Assembly (NCBI GenBank): GCA_036702975.1
Contig: DATNPX010000048.1
Span: 1-38,264, forward strand
Direction of reading: 5' to 3'
DNA: 38,264 bases
From: DATNPX01 sp036702975
GTDB taxonomy: Bacteria > Cyanobacteriota > Vampirovibrionia > Obscuribacterales > Obscuribacteraceae
Shown one piece after another: positions 32,445 to 38,264 of this stretch (within the stretch, counting starts at the first letter, position 1; every line of letters starts with the position of its first letter). The notes under the pieces were generated by a model. The model saw only the letters and a program-made list of their open reading frames with translations, was not told the origin of the DNA and did not search any database. The position numbers and the translations under genes were made by a program.

Positions 32445-34409
32445 ATGCTCGGAAAAACTCTCCGGGGGCTTGGCTGGTTGGTCAGCAAGCTCCTCATGAT
32501 CGTGCTCGCCATCGTCGTCATCCTCCCCTACGAGGCCACGAAATGGCTCTACAAGCGTGTCTACAAAGACACGGTCGACTACATCGGCTTCTCCATCTTC
32601 GCGCTGGCGGGGTCGGTTTACGCTGCTGCATCGGGCTACCAACTCGCACAAGGCTTCGGCTACGGGCTCGTCGCATCCGGCGTCGCTGGATTCGTGGCGT
32701 TCCTGCTGGCAGCCGCGTTCATCGCTCCGGTTTTGTGGATGGTGCTGCTTCGCTGGATCGCGAAGGGCTTCGACCGCATCTGGAGGGGAACCAACGAGTT
32801 CGCGCGGAAGCACTTCGGCGACATCGCCAGCGGGCTCGTGTCTATGTTCGCGCACCTGCCGGGCTCTGACGTCATGTGGGGCCACGTGAACGACCCGAAC
32901 CGCAAGTCATTCGTGGTTCGCGCTCTCGGCGTTCTGGCGTACCCGTGCGTAGTCGGCAGCGCCGGCTGGTTCGGCTACAACATCCTGCAGTACGGTCAAG
33001 CCTTCTTCCACGGCACTCCCGTGCTGAGCGGCATCGGCACCGCCACCGGTGCGACCGTCGGCGTGCTCGTCGGTCTGCTTCTCGCGGATGTGGCGAGCAA
33101 GTGGCTCTATTACGGCAAGAACAACGCGCTCGGCCTGACGATAGGCGGCGGTCTCGCGTTCGGCGGCGCGCCGTTCATCGCCCCGCTGTTCGGTCTCAGC
33201 TTCACCGCGACTGCAATCGCTGCCGTCGTGGCTTTCGCTCTGCTGGTCGCGTACGTGGTGCCGGGCTTCATCCTGCTCTTCAGCGACAAGTTCCTGAACT
33301 GGGTGATCGAGAAGCTGAAGCCCCTGCTCGAGTCTGCGTACAACGAGAAGGACAGCGGCTCGCGGCACCTCTTCCAGCAGCTCACCAACTTCGGCGTCAC
33401 TGCGCTCGCAGCCTGGGGAGCCTGGTGGCTGTGCGGCGCCATCGGTCTGTCGGTCGTCACTGCCACCATCGCTACGGTCGTGACGCTCGCCCTCACCTAC
33501 ACGGTGGGCGGCAAATGCCTGGACTGGGAAGGCGGCAACTTCGTGATCGGCGGCAGCACGAGCGCAGCCGTTGGTATCACGGCCGGTGTCGCGTACACCA
33601 AGGCGGGCTTCATCTACGGCAACTACGGCGGCGTCGTCGCTGGCGTCGTTGCTGCGCTGCCTGTCTTCTTCCTGCTCTTCCCCCTCCTCTACGTCGCCTA
33701 CCGATTCGTGAGCACAAGCTCCCTTCTCACGGGTCTGACGGAGTGGCTGGGCAACGGTCTCAACGCCGTGCACAAGCGGGTCTGGAAGCGCTTCGACGTG
33801 CTCGTCGACCGCTGCCAGAAGGTCTACAACTACGCCTATCGGAATGAGCGTCCCTACGACAAGCTCGTTCTGCACATCACCAACCTGTGTGCGACTGCAG
33901 CCGTCGGCTTCGGCCTGCACATGTTGCTGCACGGATTCGCGAGCGGTCATGCCATTCTCGCCAATCTGGGCGTAGCGGCTGGTACGGCGATCATGTACAT
34001 CGCCGGCGGTCGCTACATCGTCAAGTCGGGTCTGGAGCTGCTCGGCGCTGCCTGGGCGCTGGGCGCTGGCGTCGGGCTCGGTGCTCTCGTGCTCACGGCG
34101 CAGCCGCTGGGATACTGGTTCGCCATTCCCTTCGGTGGTGTCGTGGCGCTGCTGACGTACTTCCTCGCCTACCCGCTCGTCTTCATCGGCGTGCGGTTCG
34201 TCGCCGATCCGCTTCTGACCGGCTGGCTGCTGCCGCTTCTGGACGGACTCCACTCCTGGTGCTGGAACACCTTCGCGACCGTCTTCAAGGGCGTGCGCGA
34301 CTTCCTGGCACCGATCTTCGGACCCATCTTCAACTTCATCGGCGGGCTCTTCGCCGGGGCGTGGAAGATGGCGGTGGAAACCTGGCAGAGCATGTTCGGG
34401 CACAAGTGA
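32445..34409 (+). CDS. polytopic membrane protein with internal repeats, function unknown
   Basis: The ATG at 32445 follows GAAGGG by nine bases; the frame is open from 32397, but that part has no ribosome site. The product is 654 aa with at least a dozen membrane helices, rich in Gly, Ala and aromatic residues. It looks built from about four related modules, each a group of helices ending in an amphipathic cytoplasmic helix: LRWIAKGFDRIWRG, DKFLNWVIEKLKPLLESAYNE, LTEWLGNGLNAVHKRVWKR, LPLLDGLHSWCWN. A further amphipathic end (WKMAVETWQSMFGHK) closes it. I recognise no transporter or enzyme motif. Third codon positions are nearly all G/C, as in the LemA, HtpX and coiled-coil genes. Confidence 0.75.
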   Translation: MLGKTLRGLGWLVSKLLMIVLAIVVILPYEATKWLYKRVYKDTVDYIGFSIFALAGSVYAAASGYQLAQGFGYGLVASGVAGFVAFLLAAAFIAPVLWMVLLRWIAKGFDRIWRGTNEFARKHFGDIASGLVSMFAHLPGSDVMWGHVNDPNRKSFVVRALGVLAYPCVVGSAGWFGYNILQYGQAFFHGTPVLSGIGTATGATVGVLVGLLLADVASKWLYYGKNNALGLTIGGGLAFGGAPFIAPLFGLSFTATAIAAVVAFALLVAYVVPGFILLFSDKFLNWVIEKLKPLLESAYNEKDSGSRHLFQQLTNFGVTALAAWGAWWLCGAIGLSVVTATIATVVTLALTYTVGGKCLDWEGGNFVIGGSTSAAVGITAGVAYTKAGFIYGNYGGVVAGVVAALPVFFLLFPLLYVAYRFVSTSSLLTGLTEWLGNGLNAVHKRVWKRFDVLVDRCQKVYNYAYRNERPYDKLVLHITNLCATAAVGFGLHMLLHGFASGHAILANLGVAAGTAIMYIAGGRYIVKSGLELLGAAWALGAGVGLGALVLTAQPLGYWFAIPFGGVVALLTYFLAYPLVFIGVRFVADPLLTGWLLPLLDGLHSWCWNTFATVFKGVRDFLAPIFGPIFNFIGGLFAGAWKMAVETWQSMFGHK

Positions 34410-34420
34410 CCTGAGCATGT

Positions 34421-34455
34421 AAGCTGGATTGTTTGAGTATCAAACAATCCAGCTT
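34421..34455 (+). repeat. perfect 15-bp inverted repeat after the membrane gene
   Basis: aagctggattgtttg (34421-34435) and its exact complement (34441-34455) flank a 5-base AGTAT loop, 11 bases after the stop. No T-run follows directly. It is the first of two hairpins two bases apart and may be a backup terminator or RNA 3'-end stabiliser. Confidence 0.7.
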
Positions 34456-34457
34456 GG

Positions 34458-34497
34458 GAAGCGGCTTGAACATCATGTTCGAGCTGCTTCTCTTTTT
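34458..34497 (+). terminator. terminator of the membrane gene
   Basis: A 14-bp stem (34458-34471 with 34477-34490, two G-U pairs, loop ATCAT) is followed by TCTTTTT. It stands two bases after the preceding perfect hairpin, making a tandem terminator. Confidence 0.8.
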
Positions 34498-34604
34498 GCT
34501 GGATATACTATTTTATACAGTAAAGCACCACATACAGTGCGCGTGATGGGCAGATTTTTGTAAATCCAGGAACAAAGATAGAAATTCGTTGTCAACAGAA
34601 TCAT

Positions 34605-34642
34605 AGAGAAGCGCAGCCAAGGAAGGAAGGCTGAGCTTCTCT
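34605..34642 (+). repeat. hairpin upstream of the matrixin-like gene
   Basis: agagaagc / gcttctct and cagcc / ggctg make a 13-bp stem with one G-A mismatch. The loop is aaggaaggaa, a ribosome-site-like purine run. It ends about 41 bases before the next start codon and could be a leader structure. Confidence 0.4.
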
Positions 34643-34683
34643 GGTTAGTGCGTTTCTTCTCTCATCATCGGTAAACTCAAAAA

Positions 34684-35562
34684 ATGCAGAATGTATCCTG
34701 GCGAATTTCGCTTGGTGCGTTATTTCTTGTGCTCGTCGTTCTGTGCGGAGCACACGGTCTACTGACGCATACGAGCAGACTATCCGACTACGCTTTCTCG
34801 TCTGCACCGCGGATGCTACCGCAGAATACTCCGATCTTGGCGGGTAACAACTATCTTGCCGACGTGACAGAAGAGGGTCGCATCACCTGGTCACTGGCGC
34901 AGATGCCACTGCGTGTCTATATTGAGGACGGAAGCGGGACCGCTGGATATCAACCGTCTTATCCAGACTTCATTCGCAGAGCCTTCGATGAGTGGCAACG
35001 AGTCTCCAATTCCAAAGTCTCATGGGTGGAAGTAAACAATCTACAAGCAGCGAACATCGTCTGCTCATGGACCTCTGAAGCCCGTACCAAAGGCAGCGGG
35101 GTTGAAGCTGGTGCAACAGAAACAACTATTCGCCGAAATCCATTCTTTGGCGGAGGGCAGATCATCAGCGCACACGTCGTTGTGCTTACATGCCTGTTTG
35201 GGCGGTCATTTTCGGCAAGCGACATATACAAAACCTGCCTGCACGAGATTGGGCATGCGCTTGGCATGCAGGGTCATTCAAGCACCGTTGGCGATATCAT
35301 GTATCCGGTGCTTAACCCGCACCAGACGCCCTATTTGAAAGATAGAGACCGAAATACAATCACAGCTCTTTATAGCGTCAGCGAAGATTCGCATTCAGTG
35401 GCTGCAAGAGAGTATGCGCAACAGCGAGCCGCTAGATGGCAGTTTCCGGGGACTGGTTTTGCTCCGACCAACCAACCAGGTTTGCTCTGGAACCCAACAT
35501 CCGTCCCATTCTACGACAATAGAGGTCAGGGATGGTATCAAGTACCAATGCGATTGCGCTGA
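34684..35562 (+). CDS. matrixin-type (M10) zinc metalloprotease
   Basis: The product is 292 aa. A hydrophobic N-terminus (residues about 8-26) is a signal peptide or anchor. Residues about 65-230 form the protease domain: MPLRVYIEDGSG, then YPDFIRRAFDEWQRVSNSKVSW, AHVVVLTC and CLHEIGHALGMQGHSS, with the metzincin zinc motif HExxHxxGxxGH, followed by GDIMYPV, the Met-turn. The C-terminus is Gln/Pro-rich and unassigned. No clear propeptide cysteine switch is visible. It should be exported and cut proteins outside the cytoplasm. It lies alone, with a terminator-like hairpin after its stop. The ribosome site is weak. Confidence 0.85.
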   Translation: MQNVSWRISLGALFLVLVVLCGAHGLLTHTSRLSDYAFSSAPRMLPQNTPILAGNNYLADVTEEGRITWSLAQMPLRVYIEDGSGTAGYQPSYPDFIRRAFDEWQRVSNSKVSWVEVNNLQAANIVCSWTSEARTKGSGVEAGATETTIRRNPFFGGGQIISAHVVVLTCLFGRSFSASDIYKTCLHEIGHALGMQGHSSTVGDIMYPVLNPHQTPYLKDRDRNTITALYSVSEDSHSVAAREYAQQRAARWQFPGTGFAPTNQPGLLWNPTSVPFYDNRGQGWYQVPMRLR

Positions 35563-36155
35563 CGGTCGGAGCCATCACGTGTGGTGCCAAACCGACAATG
35601 AATTTTTAGCTTCCGAGATTTTCAGAAAGCTTAGATTCAATCTGTCCCGGTTTCCAAGATATCTGGCAAACGCCGTTAGAGCACTGATTCAAACCGCTAG
35701 CATCTGCTTGCGGCGCATTTTTAATTCTCGGTCTTCTGGTAAGTGATGATTGGTCTACGTTAGAAGATTGTTTTGGTTGTCGCAAAGAACGATTCCCAAG
35801 GGATCCCGAATTCATGTCAGACTCCTACTAGCCTCAATTTACGAGGAAACGGCGGACTGGGTTTGGGGCAAAGTGAACGTACTGGTAAGGTCGATTCTTC
35901 TTTCTATTCGTACCACATCGAAGCGGCACTATAGTTCCCAGAGTGCTTGCGGACATCTTAACAGCGCAAGCGAATAAGTAAAGACAATATCGAAGAGATT
36001 TATTGATAATTTCAATTCGAAATTTTTTGCTAAAGATAGAGGCACTTTCCCAACAAGGTGAAAATTCGCTCCTAGAGCCACTTTTAAGAAGATCTTTTAG
36101 GCAACATCTGCCACAATAATCAGAAGCTATTTTTCATCTGACCAAACAGCCGCTT
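35563..36155. other. intergenic region, about 0.6 kb
   Basis: Beyond the terminator-like hairpin, short open frames here (for example 35750-35977) have irregular products and no ribosome site, so I see no gene. An inverted repeat gcttgcg / cgcaagc lies at about 35943-35969. The last 150 bases are A/T-rich and probably contain the NUDIX gene promoter, but no clear boxes are seen. Confidence 0.4.
35565..35607 (+). terminator. possible terminator of the matrixin-like gene
   Basis: Nested stems gtcgg / ccgac and catca / tggtg lie just after the stop, followed within a few bases by ATTTTT (35602-35607). The stem is interrupted, so this is a weaker case than the others. Confidence 0.4.
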
Positions 36156-36701
36156 TTGGTTGTTACAATCCGAGATATCACCAAGCCCTGGAATGAACCG
36201 TTGATTTGCTGTCCGCTCTGCTCTAGCAGTGTCAAAATTTTGGAAATCGGTGGACGAGATCGAATCGTCTGCGTCTCGTGCGACTTCGTTCACTGGGACA
36301 ATCCAAAGCCTGTGACAGCAACGCTGGTCTCAAAAGATGGTGGCATTGTTTTAGTAAAACGCAAATTTGAACCATTCGTCGGTGACTGGTGCCTACCAGG
36401 CGGCTTCATCGAAGGCTTCGAACTACCTGCAGAATCGGCTGCACGGGAGGTTTTCGAAGAGACCGGGCTGACTATCCATGACCCTCAGTTGATTGGTGCA
36501 GACGCACCTGGTCGCGCAATCAACGTCGTCATTCTTTTCTACAAAGCAGACAAAGTAACCGGCGAGATGGTGGCCGGTGACGATGCCAGCGAAGTTGCCT
36601 CTTTCAAGCAAGACGAGCTACCTGCAAACATCGCCTTCGAATTGCATCGACGCATGATTAGCAAATTTTTCGAGATGCAAAAGGTCAATCTGCACGCCTA
36701 A
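36156..36701 (+). CDS. NUDIX hydrolase with N-terminal zinc ribbon
   Basis: The product is 181 aa from a TTG at 36156; no ATG lies upstream in frame and no ribosome site is seen, so the exact start is uncertain. Residues about 18-45 are a zinc ribbon (CPLC, then CVSC). The NUDIX domain follows, with box GGFIEGFELPAESAAREVFEE ending in TGL split here for length; all G, E, R and E residues of the G-x5-E-x7-REUxEExGU motif are present. Zinc-ribbon NUDIX proteins include NADH pyrophosphatase relatives and ADP-ribose hydrolases; the substrate cannot be told. Its stop overlaps the convergent gene's stop by 3 bases. Confidence 0.88.
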   Translation: MVVTIRDITKPWNEPLICCPLCSSSVKILEIGGRDRIVCVSCDFVHWDNPKPVTATLVSKDGGIVLVKRKFEPFVGDWCLPGGFIEGFELPAESAAREVFEETGLTIHDPQLIGADAPGRAINVVILFYKADKVTGEMVAGDDASEVASFKQDELPANIAFELHRRMISKFFEMQKVNLHA

Positions 36702-37597
36702 CCAGCACCAGATTTAGTGCCTTTCTTGTCAGAGGGAGGCGGAATTTTCCTGAGAAGAATTTCTTGCAACTCGTCTGCTTCATTCATATTGGAACCTACC
36801 AGGTAAGCCATTCTCCGAGTCTTTATTTCAAACCCTTCCGGCAGGAAGGGCGAGGACGCTTTCAACCCACGCAAGTCTGACCAGGCAAAGCTTCTCTCGA
36901 AAAAGAAATTTCGCATGGTCAATGCATCATCCGTCACTTTTACAGAGCGCGGCATCAGTGCCACAACAACGGTACGCCAGAGCAGAAGCACGCTTACAGC
37001 CACGCAGAACGCTAACAAACTCCACCAATCGCCACTTGACTTGGCGTGGATATTGGCGAAGAAGGTCCACGTAATTCCGATGAAAACAAAGCCGTAGAAA
37101 ATCTGCAACACCTGCCAGATCGCAGCCACCCGGTCGTGCTCGAAATGCTTAGTGGAACCGGCATTGCGCGTAGCCGGGCCCGGCATCGGCAATCGTCCGC
37201 GAATATCGTCGACAAGCAGTTCGCAGTCTTTCAACAAAACAGGAAAAGAAATTTCTCCCTCCTGTGTTTCCACTACATAGCGCAACCAGTTCCAGCTCGA
37301 CCGTCGTGACAAACCTCGCACCAGTGACCATTCACAAGTTTGCTTCTTGAACAGAGATACCGCCGTGATGCCAAGCGGATCTGTTTTCACTTGCCAAGTA
37401 ATGAACCCATAGACTGGGAGTAAGACCAAACCGATGACGGCTAAAGTGACGAAGACAGCGCGCCCAGGCATGGATAACTGCATAAACTTGCCAAGAGCCA
37501 GCAGCACTACAGGTGATGCCATGAAGGCTAGAAATAGTGTTACTTCAGAGAGCATCCGCACCAAAACCATAGTTTTCAGGCGATATGTTTTGGTCAT
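36698..37597 (-). CDS. membrane protein with two helix-pair plus PH-like modules
   Basis: The product is 299 aa with a weak ribosome site. It seems to be a duplication: each half has two transmembrane helices (about 13-67 and 158-210) and then a small beta domain. The first beta domain is near 68-135 (VKTDPLGITAVSLF, CEWSLVRGL, EISFPVLLKDCELLVDDI), and the second near 215-285 (VKVTDDALTMRNFF, FAWSDLRGL, FEIKTRRMAYLVGS, ADELQEILL). The pattern of strand, W-S/W-D at the third strand and a final helix is like bacterial PH-domain (bPH) membrane proteins. Role unknown. Confidence 0.65.
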   Translation of the reverse strand: MTKTYRLKTMVLVRMLSEVTLFLAFMASPVVLLALGKFMQLSMPGRAVFVTLAVIGLVLLPVYGFITWQVKTDPLGITAVSLFKKQTCEWSLVRGLSRRSSWNWLRYVVETQEGEISFPVLLKDCELLVDDIRGRLPMPGPATRNAGSTKHFEHDRVAAIWQVLQIFYGFVFIGITWTFFANIHAKSSGDWWSLLAFCVAVSVLLLWRTVVVALMPRSVKVTDDALTMRNFFFERSFAWSDLRGLKASSPFLPEGFEIKTRRMAYLVGSNMNEADELQEILLRKIPPPSDKKGTKSGAG

Positions 37598-37863
37598 ACA
37601 ACGACACCGTTTGACTTCGTCGAGCGCGCGAGCTGGCGGGGCTCTCCTACCTATTATGCACGTAGTGACCGAATCTTTATTTTTAGATCCGCGCTTGATA
37701 TTGAAGACGAAGCAAGAAACCGGTTAGGTTCACGACGTCTTTACATTCTCTCAAAAATCTGCTTCAACACCCCCTTTCTAAACAGAAGCCGCGATCACGT
37801 CAGACTCGAGTCGATCTTGTATCGAGCGATCGGTGGTGGCAACTTTTCTGCGAGGTAACGCAT

Positions 37864-38264
37864 ATGACTAAGCGCACAAGAACTCGTGTCGAACGAGATT
37901 CAATGGGAACAATGCGTGTGCCCGCAACCGCTTACTACGGTGCAAGCACGCAACGCGCTGTTCTCAACTTTCCCATCAGCAACCTGAGATTCCCTCGCTC
38001 GTTCATTCGCGCACTGGCTTTGATAAAGCTGTGTGCCGCTCAAGTGAACAAGCACACGGGCAAGCTCGATGCAGATGTCTCGGCTGCAATTCAAAAAGCT
38101 GCTCGTGAAGTCGCTCGTGGAACATTCGACGACCATTTCGTTGTCGATATCTTCCAGACTGGCTCAGGCACTTCCACGAACATGAACGCCAACGAGGTGA
38201 TCGCGAACCGAGCAAGAGAAATTCTCGGCGGCAAACGCGGTGACCGCATGCTCGTGCACCCCAA
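37864..38264 (+). CDS. fumC: class II fumarate hydratase (3' end beyond window)
   Basis: The ATG at 37864 follows GAGG by nine bases, and the frame is open to the window edge (133 codons). The product starts with the family N-terminus RVERDSMGTMRVPATAYYGA, then STQRAVLNFPIS and FQTGSGTSTNMNANEVIANRA. The FQTGSGT form, rather than the QGGAGT of aspartate ammonia-lyase, favours fumarase. It hydrates fumarate to malate in the citric acid cycle and needs no iron-sulfur cluster. Active-site residues of the C-terminal part lie outside the window. Confidence 0.88.
   Translation, partial: MTKRTRTRVERDSMGTMRVPATAYYGASTQRAVLNFPISNLRFPRSFIRALALIKLCAAQVNKHTGKLDADVSAAIQKAAREVARGTFDDHFVVDIFQTGSGTSTNMNANEVIANRAREILGGKRGDRMLVHP

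Noticed and set aside
32360..32869. 169-codon plus-strand frame at the start of the membrane gene
   Set aside because: It overlaps the membrane gene in another frame, and its product is an Arg/Leu/His-rich string typical of a frame-shifted G/C-rich gene.
32907..34418. 503-codon open frame on the minus strand opposite the polytopic membrane gene
   Set aside because: Its product is Glu/Arg/Asp/His/Val-rich with no domain. Long antisense frames are expected where the sense codons nearly all end in G or C, and the sense frame has clear membrane helices and a ribosome site.
34605..34642. Purine-rich loop resembling part of SRP RNA
   Set aside because: The order of the GGAAGG and GCAGCC elements is the reverse of that in SRP helix 8, and the rest of the RNA is missing.

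Overview
The window looks like part of the chromosome of a Gram-negative bacterium with a large, lightly packed genome. An outer membrane is suggested by an MlaE/MlaD-type lipid transport pair, a heptose-phosphate adenylyltransferase and several exported TPR or AMIN-like proteins. Long Pro/Asn/Gln-rich TPR proteins, a DUF1800/DUF1501 pair, stand-alone MshEN domains and a degenerate FHA protein would fit the deep non-photosynthetic cyanobacterial relatives (Obscuribacter-like Melainabacteria/Vampirovibrionia). That placement is inference: there is no rRNA or other taxonomic marker here, and I recognise no tRNA.

Layout. 1-958 (minus): a tandem pair of near-identical small coiled-coil genes. 959-2046: gene-poor. 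2047-5145 (plus): a TPM-domain membrane protein followed by two LemA-like paralogues, with a hairpin in each gap and a strong terminator after the last gene. 5337-8586 (plus): a TM2-domain protein, then a translationally linked DUF1800/DUF1501 pair. 8598-10915 (minus): a questin-oxidase-like protein and an HtpX-like M48 membrane protease. 11470-16092 (plus): a 1540-aa single-pass protein with two peptide-repeat tracts and C-terminal TPRs. 16277-21595 (minus): a small S1-like protein, then a four-gene unit read AMIN/TPR protein, HldE-type adenylyltransferase, MlaE, MlaD. 21907-23977 (plus): a small exported protein overlapping methylmalonyl-CoA epimerase, then class I fructose-bisphosphate aldolase. 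24115-24780 (minus): a secreted octapeptide-repeat solenoid. 24945-28804: a triple-MshEN/TPR protein, a degenerate FHA protein with a tiny upstream ORF, and two helical-repeat proteins. 29039-31990: an UshA-like metallophosphatase with an unusual N-terminus. 32445-34409: a polytopic membrane protein with a structured leader and tandem hairpins behind it. 34684-38264: a matrixin-type protease, a NUDIX hydrolase, a duplicated membrane/PH-like protein, and the start of class II fumarase.

The strongest pattern is compositional. Four separate loci (1-958, 2047-5145, 9842-10915, 32445-34409) use almost only G/C-ending codons, while the genes between them are near 50 percent at third positions. All four encode membrane-associated or coiled-coil proteins. 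They include LemA, TPM and HtpX, families known to occur together elsewhere. I suggest they form a dispersed functional set (membrane quality control or envelope stress) with shared ancestry or selection. This is the best candidate here for an undescribed system.
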